64,000 nucleotides of DNA, taken from NCBI RefSeq assembly GCF_900747795.2, contig NC_041401.2, forward strand, positions 63,308,199 through 63,372,198, given 5' to 3'. This document shows, in pieces, positions 11,729 to 23,300 of the stretch; the stretch's first letter is position 1, and every line of letters starts with the position of its first letter. The DNA comes from Erpetoichthys calabaricus (taxonomy: Eukaryota > Chordata > Cladistia > Polypteriformes > Polypteridae). The notes under the pieces are model-generated. The model was not told where the DNA came from. It did not search any database and saw nothing but the letters and a program-made list of their open reading frames with translations. Both the position numbers and the translations under genes were made by a program.

Positions 11729-13336
11729 ATGGCTCCAAAGAAGATTAAGAGAGCTGGTAGCAGTGCAGTAATAAGGCAGCGGCCAACAATTGAATTGAAA
11801 AAAGAAATTATTGCCAAGTATGAACGAGGCATGCGTGTGTCGGATATCGTAAGAGAATACGGCAAGTCAAAGTCGACAATCTCGACGATTTTAAAGAAAA
11901 AGGAGCCGCTTAAAGAAGCTAATGTGTCAAAAGGAGTGAGTATTATAACAAAGCAAAGGCCTCAAATAATAGACGAAGTAGAAAAGTTGTTGCTTGTGTA
12001 TATAAATGAAAAACAGTTAGAAGGTGCTAGCATCAGTGAGGCATTCATTAGTGAGAAGGCGCTGCAAATCTACGAAGATTTGAAGAAGAAAACCCCACAG
12101 ACAAGTGCTTTGAGTGATTTTGTTTTCAAAGCCAGTCGAGGCTGGTTTGAAAAATTTAAGCACAGAACAGGCATCCACAGCGTCATAAGGCATGGGGAAG
12201 CAGCTAGTTCCGACAAGGCAGGGGCCGAGAAGTTCATCCTAGAATTCAAAAAAATCATAGAAGAAGAAAGTTACGTACCGCAACAGGTATTTAATGCGGA
12301 TGAAACAGGCCTGTTTTGGAAGAAGATGCCGAATAAAACGTACATAACGAAGGAAGAGAAAGCATTGTCAGGGCACAAGCCTATGAAAGATAAGCTAACT
12401 CTTCTATTGTGCGGTAACGCCAGTGGAGATTTTAAGCTGAAGCCGCTGTTAGTCTACCATTCGGACAATCCAAGAGTATTTAAGAAGCATAATGTAATAA
12501 AACAGAAATTGCCTGTTATGTGGAGGTCTAATTCTAAGGCCTGGGTGACCCGCCAATTTTTTGTCGAGTGGGTGACCGAAGTTTTTGCCCCGGCTGTGAA
12601 AGAATACCTAGAGAAGAACAACCTTCCCCTCAAATGCCTTCTCCTGCTGGATAATGCTCCAGCACATCCTCCAAACATCGACGAGTACTTAGAAGAAGAG
12701 TTCGACTTTATTCAAGTTCGTTATCTGCCACCGAACACAACCCCTTTGCTGCAGCCCATGGATCAACAGATCATTTCAAACTTCAAGAAATTGTACACGA
12801 AAGCCTTATTCAGAAAGTGCTTCGATATAACGAACGATACCAACTTAACTCTGAAGGAATTTTGGAAGAATCATTTCAACATTTTGAATTGTGTTCATCT
12901 TATTGATAATGCATGGAACCAAGTGACCTACCGTAATATGAATGCAGGATGGAGAAAACTCTGGCCAGACTGTGTTCCAGAGCGAGATTTTGAAGGATTC
13001 GAACCAGAAATTGTTGATGAAATTGTTTCCCTGGGCCAAAACATGGGGTTGGAGGTGGATAATAACGATGTTGAAGAACTTGTGGAGGAGCACAGTAATG
13101 AACTCACTACTGAAGAGTTGCAGCACCTTCAGGCTGAGCAAGAAAAGAATTTGGCTGAGGATATGTCTTCGGAGGGGGAAGAGGAAGGGAAGGAGGAAGT
13201 CCCAAGTTCAGTGATTAAAGAAATGTGTGCTAAGTGGGGGGAATTGCAATTGTTTGTAGAAAAATCTTTCCCAAACAGTGCGGTAGGCAGTAGGAGCCTG
13301 AACATGTTCAATGATAATGTGATGTCGTATTATTGA
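11729..13336 (+). CDS. Tigger (pogo superfamily) transposase, 535 codons
   Basis: DNA transposase that recognises the element ends and cuts by a three-Asp mechanism. The N-terminus (residues ~1-60, with ELKKEIIAKYERG and VREYGKSKSTISTILKKK) is a CENP-B/psq-type helix-turn-helix. Residues ~70-175 form a second CENP-B-like HTH (ASRGWFEKFKHRTGI). The DDE_1 domain shows Asp191 in FNADETGLFW, Asp308 in LLLLDNAPAH and Asp345 in LLQPMDQQIIS, so the whole triad is present. An acidic region (~465-500) follows. The frame stops at TGA 13334-13336, yet the same frame continues for 39 codons to TAA 13454-13456. That extension includes QQTLDKFF, which fits a PCNA-interacting PIP box. The original protein was probably about 575 residues, with the TGA arising from CGA. 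Related host genes are the TIGD family, but the intact TIRs argue for a transposon, not a domesticated gene. Confidence 0.93.
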   Translation: MAPKKIKRAGSSAVIRQRPTIELKKEIIAKYERGMRVSDIVREYGKSKSTISTILKKKEPLKEANVSKGVSIITKQRPQIIDEVEKLLLVYINEKQLEGASISEAFISEKALQIYEDLKKKTPQTSALSDFVFKASRGWFEKFKHRTGIHSVIRHGEAASSDKAGAEKFILEFKKIIEEESYVPQQVFNADETGLFWKKMPNKTYITKEEKALSGHKPMKDKLTLLLCGNASGDFKLKPLLVYHSDNPRVFKKHNVIKQKLPVMWRSNSKAWVTRQFFVEWVTEVFAPAVKEYLEKNNLPLKCLLLLDNAPAHPPNIDEYLEEEFDFIQVRYLPPNTTPLLQPMDQQIISNFKKLYTKALFRKCFDITNDTNLTLKEFWKNHFNILNCVHLIDNAWNQVTYRNMNAGWRKLWPDCVPERDFEGFEPEIVDEIVSLGQNMGLEVDNNDVEELVEEHSNELTTEELQHLQAEQEKNLAEDMSSEGEEEGKEEVPSSVIKEMCAKWGELQLFVEKSFPNSAVGSRSLNMFNDNVMSYY

Positions 13337-13590
13337 AAAGTGCTACAAAAAAGGCAGAAGCAACAGACACTGGACAAGTTTTTTTATTCAACCTCAAAGC
13401 AACAGAGGACATCCCCCGATGTTCTCATGGAGGGGGATTCCCCCTCTAAGCAGTAATTCCACCCCTTCCTCCCCACACCTCCATAAAAAAAAAAGCATAA
13501 AAATAAAAAAAAAGTGTTTTGTAAATTAGTTTCGTAAAATTAAGTTATGTACAGTAAACAGTAAAATGTGTTTACGTATTAAAGTTACCC

Positions 13591-14004
13591 AGTGCTATTG
13601 TTTTCTGCCATACGTAGCGTATCTGTCATATTCCCTCCCTCCTCTGCCGTGACCCTCCCTCCTCTGCCGTGACCCTCCCTTTGCTGTCGTAATCGCCTCA
13701 CTAGAAAGGTAAGATTCCACATTTTTTTTATTTATTCCATGCTGTAGTGTCACTTCTTTAGTTTTTAGTTACAGAATTATGTTATGTGCTTATTCATAGT
13801 GCTATTGTTTTCTGCCATACGTAGCGTATCTGTCATATGCCCTCCCTCCTCTGCCGTGACCCTCCCTCCTCTGCCGTGACCCTCCCTTTGCTGTCGTAAT
13901 CGCCTCACTAGAAAGGTAAGATTCCACATTTTTTTTATTTATTCCATGCTGTAGTGTCATTTCTTTAGTTTTTAGTTACAGAATTATGTTATGTGCTTAT
14001 TCAT
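13591..14004. repeat. Two-copy 207-bp tandem duplication in Tigger 3' region
   Basis: The unit begins AGTGCTATTGTTTTCTGCC at 13591 and again at 13798. By eye I count two substitutions between copies. Each copy itself contains two adjacent ~21-bp subunits around CTCCTCTGCCGTGACCCTCC. Confidence 0.93.
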
Positions 14005-14350
14005 AGTGATTTTGTTCCTACACATTGCATTTTCAGTCGGTCATAGCCAAGCCTACCAATGCTACATGTCAGTCAAAACGATAAGTTTTCCTATGTTTTC
14101 TTATGTTTAAATGCTTTCTTTAATGTTTTTATTTTTATTTAACATCATTTGTACTGTATTATAACTGTTCCCATTTAAAAAAACATACCTATATAGCCTG
14201 TAACTTTCATATATTAGCGAGTCAACAGGGGCTAGGAACCAATTATTTCTATTTCCTTTATTCCTTATGGAGAAAATTGTTTCGGATAGCGAACATTTCG
14301 GATAACGACCCACTTTTTGGAACGGATTGTGGTCGTTATCCGAGGTATTA

Positions 14351-14353
<3 letters not shown>

Positions 14354-14420
<67 letters not shown>
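14354..14420. repeat. (TA)n microsatellite, right of Tigger
   Basis: TA tract directly abutting the right Tigger terminus. It runs without a break into the AT-rich 5' start of the Helitron copy. Confidence 0.93.
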
Positions 14421-14425
<5 letters not shown>

Positions 14426-15002
14426 CCTAAGCCTAAAAGTGCAACGATTTTATGTGACTTTTTGTGTCAAGTTTTTTGTCACGCTTTAAATCGGGCTTAT
14501 TTTAAAACCTACATATATATGTTTGGTATCATTCTTTTCAGAATTTATTGAACTTTAATGTGATGTTGTTAGATTTTCAGATTATTATTCTGTTTTTAAA
14601 TTATAAACTGAAAAATATCAAGAACTCACATCCCGCGAGACGAAACTTTGTGCCAAGAAATTTAACCACGCCCAGGGCTGGAAATAAAAGACAAAGAGTA
14701 GAACAGCTGCAGTAAAGGCTTTTAAATGTTCAAAGTGCCATGCAAGATGCAGATCACGCGGCATGGCAGCAGCAGCAAGCCAGCAGCTGATCAAGCAAAG
14801 AGGAGGTTAAAAAAAAACAAAACTTTTTGTTTCCCCATTATATCACCATTTAAGAGGGGGTTTCAGAGGAGCGACCGCATGTCCTTGGGGTGCGTTCAGC
14901 CCCCCTCTTCACAGTGCGAGCAGCAGAGACACAAAGTGGCTGGCGCAAAGCACAGGCCAAGGAGGTTGGAAAGCGAAGCGAGCAGGGGGCATAACCCCCT
15001 AG
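14405..15002 (+). mobile_element. Non-autonomous Helitron
   Basis: The 3' end has the Helitron pattern: a GC-rich hairpin (AGGGGG at 14984-14989 pairing with CCCCCT at 14995-15000) followed at once by terminal CTAG and a host T. The 5' part, TATATATAAAATCCTAAGCC, matches the usual start of this fish family and of the copy at 39160, but the exact TC start is hidden in the TA tract. A 115-codon frame at 14726-15073 crosses the 3' end and has no Rep or helicase motif, so it is not treated as a gene. Confidence 0.75.
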
Positions 15003-16236
15003 TACTATATAATTCTGATCCCAGAAGCTATACTAACAGTTCTGATATGGTTTGGGTACAAAAATGTTTATAAACTCTGCATTTACTGGTTAAATTGATT
15101 TCAAAATTGTACAAAGAACTTTACTTGATAGGTACAAGATACTGCTCTCTAGAAAAGAAAATTAAAAAAGCTAAGGGCTAGTGAGATACTGAAGAAGCTA
15201 TGTAACCAGCCTTGGCCCTTGCTGTCTGTGATGAGAATAAGGGATAAGTTAAGGTAACATATGTAAGCACTGCAGAGTTTACATGTAAATTAAGGCTAAT
15301 AATTTAATCATTTCCTGTATTAATGTGTCTGCCAATATAAAACGAACCTTAGAGATTAAAGTGCCTTTTGTCAACACTTTTACTTGATACAACAAAGGCA
15401 TTACTCTATCAAAAACATTACTTTGCTTGATTGCATTTGTGTTTAACATTTGATTATATCTATAAAATATCTATTAATATCTATCTTTTTTTTTTTATTA
15501 CCAATGCGTGGCTTAATATTAATCTAGCGGTCAGTAGCACTCTCCATCAGCAAATGAGTTTGTCCCAGAATTATCCATTTGTTTTAGCTTATTTGCATCA
15601 CTAAATATTCCCTGTATTTTTTACATTGGAAGGAAACTTCCAACACTGTTCTGTAATGATCTGAAAGCATTATGTCTTGCTCTACTGGTATCTACTGTAC
15701 AAAGAAAGGAAAATCTGTCTATTTCTTTTCAATTTCTAGTTTTCAGATGATACATGCTTGCTCAGTTAGCAGAATGAAATGATCTGTAGTCATGCTTTAA
15801 ATTTAAAATGTAAGTATTGTGAGTCACAAAATAAACAGCACACTAAATAACTGCCACAAAAATAGGGGTAAGGAGTAAATCAGGTAGGCTGATTTTTATT
15901 TTTTATTAAAGAAAATGAAAGATTTTAATAAATTCTTGCTTATCATGGCACTAAACAGTGGAGACACGTTGTGTGTTGGCCACACATACAAGTAAAAATT
16001 TCACTGTACTCTGTATACTGGACAACACTATTACTATTACAGCCATTATGAATTAAGTTGGAAATAAAATATATAGGGTATTCTATTTTTTAATAAAAGT
16101 GGAAAAAACAGGGATCTGAACCATTTATAGACACAAAAAATATTTTAGATCATCATCATGTACCTCAGGTATATAGACTGGTGAAACAAACCTTATACAT
16201 TCAGGACATACATTTTCCTACATAGATTTGTAAAAT
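15003..16236. other. No recognised feature
   Basis: AT-rich sequence, possibly part of a large KIAA0753 intron. No exon recognised. Confidence 0.45.
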
Positions 16237-18310
16237 CAGGGGTGGACAAATTGGTAGTCTGGACTCCCAGACCTTCCAGTTTTTAATTCTGGACAACCAA
16301 ATTACAGACGTGCAAAGCCCAGCAGACTACCAGATATTTTGGATTTGTTTTTGTTAGGAACATACTGCATGAACCAATCTGATAAAAACAAAAGATGCAG
16401 TCCTTCATGTACAACCTTAACTTTGGTGTTGCTTTTAAAGACAAGGATTACAGTGTACCAAACTTCCATAACTACCTTCTAAAGACCGGTTTATATTTCA
16501 CACATTCACACTGGTTGTGAGGGCAGCACAACAAAAATGACGTTGGATGCTAGGTTTTTGCCACATCCTATGCACAGAATTTTTTTATACAACTATACAG
16601 CAATTTAGGTGCAGGCCGTGTGCCCTAAATGGTGAGTTTAGATGAGAGGCTGGTTAGGAGGGTGTTGAATGAAGGGTTGAATAAGATGCAACAGGTCTTC
16701 AATGCAAAACGAAGACATGCAAAAATATTTGACGTACATCTCTTCATTATCTGTGGCACATATTCTTAAGAATATTGTACTCACCCTAACCTTTGCTGTT
16801 TATGGTTAATGGGTCTGCACACTCACCAGGGGCTTAACAACTAAACAGAGTGAGCAGAAAATCCGACAGGCTGCCAAACTCCGGAAGCCTTAAGCGCCTT
16901 CCTTTTTTTTTCTCCAAAAATATCCCACCTCATGTTTATCAATACATCCAGCAAACTCATCTGATCAGGATTGTGGCTGGCGATTGAAAACGTGTGGTTT
17001 CGAACCAACAGACCAGTGTTTCATGGGTCTCAACCATGTTTGTGATGAGTTGCCATACAACTGTGTAGTAAAGATAACTGAGTTAGTCAAAGTGCGAATT
17101 ATTACAAAATAAACAGAAAATAATTTTTCAAATACTGGAAGACCTTTTTTTAGCAGATTAAATACACAGAATGACTGCAAGGAGGGGACAGCATCACAAA
17201 CAAGTCAAAGATTGCATTGTGCTGCATGCAGAGAGCAGCCAGAAACCACAAGCCGTCGTTTGTTTTATGACAAAACTCATTTAAAAATTGAAAAGGTGAT
17301 AAAGCACAGTAACATTAGACGGTTTACTATACTAAGTCAGCCTGTTACATCTAAGAAATGGTGGTGCAGTGCTGAGACATTTCATGAATGCACAACCTGG
17401 AAACAAAAATGTATACTGATGCAGCAGGTAACTCTTTTCGACTGATGATGCTTGCTACTGCGGAGAAAATGACCTAAAATATTCAGAAGCTTGTTGATCA
17501 CATGTGATGGCATGAATGCTCCAACAATAGCCCTGTCACAAATTTTTGAGCATTCAGCCTTAGGAAGTAGAAATTAACCTTTCAAAATCAGTGCACTAAT
17601 ACCCCATTACAAACAGATCTTCCCTTATGCGGTCACAGAGAAGAATCTCATAAAAAATAACCTGATCAAAATTAATTAATATGTACTCTGGACTCCTAAC
17701 AGGTATACTGAAGGTATGTGAAAATGCTCCTTACATTAGCTCAAAAACTGCAGAGTGTAAGACTCTTTTTCAGGCCTAAACCCAAGTTTTAATAACATGA
17801 GAGCCCTCAAAATGTTCCAAGCAAGATAAATTTCAGTGGAACTGTTTATGTAGACCTCTGGCTCTGGTCAACCAAAGGTGTATGACACTGTAAAGGACAT
17901 ATTGCACCTAAGAATGACACTGACAGTGAAACTGATGTTGCTTTTGAAAGAGAAGATAATTGGTGGGGCCTAAATTAGGCCTGAAAACTAAATTTGAGAA
18001 TAGAATATTAATGCAGCATTCCAGTTCATTTTCATTAAAATGTATTGTGTGCATTGGAAAAAGACCACATATCAACATGACATAATCATTTAAACATTAT
18101 CTATTTGTCAAAATATTCACTTCCAAGATGCCAACTGTGTTTATATTGAGGTAGAAGAATGCTATGCATTTATGTACAACAAAACTTTACAAATTGCTGT
18201 AAAATGTTGCAGGAAATCCTCCACCTGTATATAAAGCTAGGTTACCAAAAAGCGTGCAAACCTGGTAGCCCAGCAGACTACCATATGCATTTACAATTTG
18301 ACCACCCCCA
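16237..18310 (+). mobile_element. Old hAT transposon (ZNF862/KIAA1586-like lineage)
   Basis: The left end CAGGGGTGGACAAATT and the right end AATTTGACCACCCCCA are imperfect inverted repeats of hAT type. A shared subterminal block (CCCAGCAGACTACCA) appears near both ends, at ~16317 and ~18270. Inside, 17212-17445 reads MHCAACREQPE...LKIEKVIKHSNIR, resembling the zinc-binding N-terminal block of hAT proteins related to ZNF862 and KIAA1586. The remaining transposase is broken and no catalytic region was readable. No clear 8-bp target duplication was found, so the ends may be off by a few bases. Confidence 0.62.
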
Positions 18311-20124
18311 CAATCCGTACCCTGTAACCTACTGGAGTGAACTTGTTCATAGTAAATAAATTCTATTTTTTTTTCTGTGAGATTGTGTCAAGCGTGATTC
18401 AAATGGGAGTAATTCATTTTTAAGTTATCATGTCTAAATCCTCACATCCTGACACCCTTGCATCCATAACCAGAAATTTAAAAGTCATTTTCATAGATTT
18501 CTAAAATCAGTAAATCCACTGACAACTGAAGTTTGACACTATCATAACTTTCCACACAATACCGTTGCATTGCTGAAAATTTTAAAGGTGCCTTTTCTTC
18601 TTCCCAAAACCCACACAATAGACAATCCTAGATTCCCTTTTTCCACATATTGCTGTCCCACCACTTATATTGTGGATAATGATAACGAGAACACAAAAGC
18701 CTTCCTTAATGTTTAAAAGACAATAACCATCCTCTCACAATCACTTTCAGTTACAAGGCACTGACTGACTGCTTCATCTTTAATATGAATATCACTTCTT
18801 TTTACATAGTCATTTCTCACGATGGATGCCTCATTACCCTTAGACATTTCTTCAAATGGCATTCAGTACAAGACCCTTCACACTCACCCTCATCTGACTG
18901 GAAACACTGATTCTTAAACTTAATGTTTTCTCCTTTTTTCTCAAAGGCAGGTGAGATGCAATGGTTGCTAGGATGGGGCCATAATCTTTGTTGGCTAGGT
19001 GAAAGAGCATTTCCTTTTTTTTCCCCTCCAAGGTTTTATACCTGCCTTACACAAAATATATATTGACAATTGTGTTGGTGTTGCCTCTGGCCCCAGAACC
19101 CACCTTTAGGAGTTCATTAACCACTTTATTAGTCGCTCTCCATCTCACAGGTTCATAGTTTATGTTTCTACAACAACTCTAGCACACCTGCATTTATTAG
19201 AAGCCATTTGACTAATACAGTTACCTTCTCAATAACCCTATTAAACACTTACATTTAAATACTTGTATGCACCTCACTCCATAAAAGAGTCGCTTTGTCC
19301 CTCAGGGCACTTTCCCTTGTAACAGGAGAAACTATGTCACTTGCAAATATGTCACCAACATCACAATTACATCTGGTTCCACTGTAAAATGTAATATTAA
19401 AAAAGAGGCCTTCTGTCAATCAACAGATCTTATTGGCTGCATTTCACATAAAACATATTCAGCCATCTACATAGGTGTTCATATTTGAGTTTTTAAAATC
19501 AAGGACCTTACAAAACCTATTGTAGAACATTTTGAATTTTTTAATTATAGCCACACTTTTTTTTTTGTTTGTGTTCTTTGGTTTGGTTTAGAAGACATCT
19601 ACAAAACATAAAAGATGCTAAGTTTATTCTCAGACTTACATCACACACTTCTCTAGGAATAAATTACTGTTTAACTTTGTTCTTCTTAGTCTTCACTAAT
19701 TCCTGTTTTTTGCATCTCTTCTCATGTTTAAGTTCTTTCATATTCTCCAGTTTTGTTTGTTCCTTCCTTCTCCTCTAATGTACAGTATATAAACCATTTT
19801 CCTTTTTAGTTGTACACCTGATAAAAGCTACACAGACGGAAACATTGTTTCTCTAATATTCTTTTCTTTTTAGGGAAAGGTTTTCATGAGAAAAAACCTT
19901 TACCATTCTTCCTTTTTCAGATGCACATTGGTGCTGTCCTTTGCATAGCTCCATAAATGTGTGCTATTTAAAATTCAGGCCTTTGGGTAATTACAGAGAA
20001 CAAAATTTCAGTCCAAAGGTAGACAGATGGTCAAGTGCACTGCAGAGACATACAGATACACAAAAATCCTGCAATATTTGCATGGGAAAATAAAAATGTG
20101 GTCACTATTTCCACTCTGACTTAC
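18311..20124. other. Unassigned; probably KIAA0753 intron
   Basis: This lies downstream of the GT donor at 20124-20123 (minus strand). I looked for the next KIAA0753 exon on the minus strand and did not recognise one. No transposon ends were seen. Confidence 0.4.
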
Positions 20125-20352
20125 CTCAAGCTGCTCAAGGATATTAATTGTGCTCTCAGAAACAGCTCTGCCTACTCCTGCTCCTGCAACCAGTTTTGCA
20201 GAACAGAGGGCAAGCTGCCGAACTAGTTTGGCAAGTTCTCTGTAATATGAGGGCACGCGGGTCTCCATCTGGTCAGAGAGCTGGCTGACAAAAACCTGCA
20301 GGGCACGCACTGTTCCCCGATGAGCTACAATCAGCCTGTCCATTGCCCTAGA
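20125..20352 (-). CDS. KIAA0753: KIAA0753 exon, 228 bp
   Basis: Encodes [15 protein letters not shown] through INILEQLE, 76 codons in phase 0, then donor GTAAGT. A second AG five bases into the exon could serve as an alternative acceptor but would break the frame, so the 20353-20354 AG is preferred. Confidence 0.92.
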
Positions 20353-23300
20353 CTAGAAAAAGGAAAGGATGGAGAAACACAATTACTTTTAACAGTATTG
20401 ATCTGTGGGTACATATTAAAACACATTAAAATTAAATAAAGTGAAAAATATTAGGATAAGGAGAGCTAAACCATTCATTTTATTATTTCATTTAGATATG
20501 TTGAAAATACCTTTAATACTTGAAAAAAAAACTAATATAAGCAGTATTGCAATGTCTCTTTCTCATACTTGTGTTAAGATTTAAGCACTAAGGAATATAT
20601 TGCCAACACTACAAAATTTGTACATATAGACACTCTCAGTCTGAAAACCTTTTTATGCATGGACCAAACCTGAATGCGGCAAGTGAAAACATGATTCATT
20701 TGATGAAATTTGTTGGGAAAGACAAGGCAAATGCAACTATTTAATATTTATTTATATATCACCCTGGGATAATTAACATTCCCAGTAAAAGCTCCACTAT
20801 CTATCACCATTACCCAACTCGGCTTCTAAAATTCATTACCTGGGTAGCTCTGATAAAACAACAATGAATATTTAGTTTGATACTTAACTTCTTACATTAT
20901 TTAAACATTTAAAAGGTGCAAACACATACCTTTATCGCATTCTTGTCTTTGTGGGGACTGAACCTGTCTACTTCCTCCAAAATTTCTTTAACCTAAAAAA
21001 AAAAAGTATCAAAAATATACACTATATTATTTTTAAGCATCAAAAGGGAATAGAGATTGTCTAACCTCTGTCTTCATGCATTTTTAGTGGATATATAAAA
21101 ATGTCAAAGTACAGGAGGATCCACTCATAAATTATGTAAAAGAGCACCCACTGATTTGATATACTACTAAAAGTAAACTAACCCGCTGTTGCAGTGCATA
21201 AATTATCCTTGCTGAGCGGGCTGCTTGCTCTTGCCTCCGAACATGAGCACGACGCACTTCATTAGGGTCCAGAGGCTCAATAGGCTCTCCTGTAAAGTAT
21301 CAACAAGACAAGTAATTAAATAACAATAAAAAAAAACTTTTGCAGTAATATTAAATTATGTGAAGAACTGTTAGTAGAGACAGAATTAAAATGTTATTAG
21401 GCAGGTAGTGTGTTGTAGTGGATAAAGCACTCTTGGGATTTAAAGGTTTTAACTTCTGTTACTGTGGAAGTCCCCTAAACTATCTGTGCTCTACTGTAAA
21501 TAAGTTACTTTTTTTTCTGCAAACAACCATAATGTATCCCGATCATGCACATTGACCTAGATAATTAGGCCCACTAAATACTGTACAGTATATTAGAATA
21601 ATTATATTTTTACATTTAGAGATTGATTGCCCATTTTCTAAATAAATAATTCCAGTATAGCATCAATTGAAAACATAAAAATATTGTAATACTGAAAAAT
21701 GTTTACAAATATTTCCCTACAATAAAGTCTAAATTATGAAAAGTTCTGTTTTTCATGATCAAGGTCTGAATATAACCTCCAAATTCATATGCTTACCACG
21801 GTTAGCAATTTCCTCAAAACCCTTTTTGCACGCATGGAGTTCTTTCTGCAATCGACACATCTCAACAAGGAGCTTCCCTTCTTGGTTTTTGAAAGGACTT
21901 CCTTGTCTTTGTATTGGCCCAGAGTCTTTTGTTGGTGGTGAAACCGGCATTTTAGCACTGGTGGGATGAATAAGCTTTTCAGGGATGTAGACAAGAACAC
22001 TGGCTCCTGATGGCATGACCTCCGCCCTGGCACTGGTGTTGTTTGGCTTTTTTGTCTTTTGCTTTAACTGCAGAGGACACAGGCAATTTATTTTTGTATT
22101 TATATATAGTGTGTGTGCATATGTATATACACATATATTTTTTTATACAGTACTGTGCAAAAGTTTTAAGCAGGTGTGAAAAAATGCTGTAAACAAAGAA
22201 CGCTTTCAGAAATATAATGATTGTTTATTGTTATCAATTTTCAAAATGCAACGTGAGCGAACAAAAGAAAAATCTAAATTAAATCAATATTTGGTGTTAC
22301 TACCTTTTGCCTTCAAACCAGCATCAATTCTTATAGGTACACTTGCACAAAGTCAGGGATTTTGTAGGATTATAGTCAGGTGTATGATCAACCAATTATA
22401 CCAAACAGGTGCTAATGATCATCAATGTCACACGTAGGTTGAAATACAGTCATTAACTGAAACAGAAACAGCTGTGTAGGAAGCTTAAAACTGGGTGAGG
22501 AACAGCCAAACTCTGCTACCAAGGTGAGGTTGTGGAAGACAGTTTCATGTCATGGCAAGATTGCAACAAGCAACAAGACACAAGGTAGTTATACTGCATC
22601 AGCAAGGTCTCTCCCAGACAAAGACTTCTAAGCAGACTGGAGTTTCAAGATGTGCTGTTCAAGCTCTTTTGAAGAAGGACAAAGAAACGGGCAACACTGA
22701 GGATCATAGACGCAATGGTCGGCCAAGGAAACTTAGTGCAGCAGATGAAAGACACATCAAGCTTATTACCCTTCGAAATCAGAAGATGTCCAGCAGTGCC
22801 ATCAGCTCAGAACTGGCAGAAACCAGTGGGACCCAGGTACACCCATCTACTGTCCGGAGAAGTCTGGCCAGAAGTGGTCTTCATGGAAGAGTTGCAGCCA
22901 AAAAGCCATACCTCCGACGTGGAAACAAGGCCAAGCGACTCAAGTATGCACGAAAACATAGGAACTGGGGTTCAGAAAAATGGCAGCAGGTGCTCTGGAC
23001 TGATGAGTCAAAATTTGAAATATTTGGCTGTAGCAGAAGGCAGTTTGTTCATCAAAGGGCTGGAGAGCGGTACAATAATGAGGGTCTGCAGGCAACAGTG
23101 AAGCATGGTGGAGGTTCCTTGAACGTTTAGGGCTGCATGTCTGCAAATGGAGTTGGAGATTTGGTCAGGATTAATGGTGTTCTCAATGCTGAGAAATACA
23201 GGCAGATACTTATCCATCATGCAATACCATCAGGGATGCATATGATTGGCCCCAAAGTTATTCTGCAGCAGGACAACGACCCCAAACATACAGCCAAAGT

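Larger units (their letters stand above)
11471..14353 (+). mobile_element. Tigger/pogo DNA transposon, close to complete
   Basis: The termini CAGTAGAACCTCGG (left) and CCGAGGTATTACTG (right) are inverted matches and sit inside TA repeats, consistent with pogo-type TA targeting. Variants of TTCGGATARCGA recur near both ends (11512, about 11567, 14281, 14296) and are probably transposase-binding sites. One long transposase frame occupies 11729-13336. The 3' non-coding part contains a 207-bp tandem duplication. At 2.88 kb with an almost uninterrupted ORF, it looks like the youngest autonomous-type element in the window. Confidence 0.93.

Noticed and set aside
14726-15073. 115-codon frame with basic composition
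   Set aside because: It runs across the Helitron 3' end into flanking DNA and has no Rep, helicase or other motif.
15003-20124. Downstream KIAA0753 exons
   Set aside because: I looked for the block following INILEQLE (human ALESLLEKKLSPKKVKK) on the minus strand and found no convincing match; the exons are probably left of the window.
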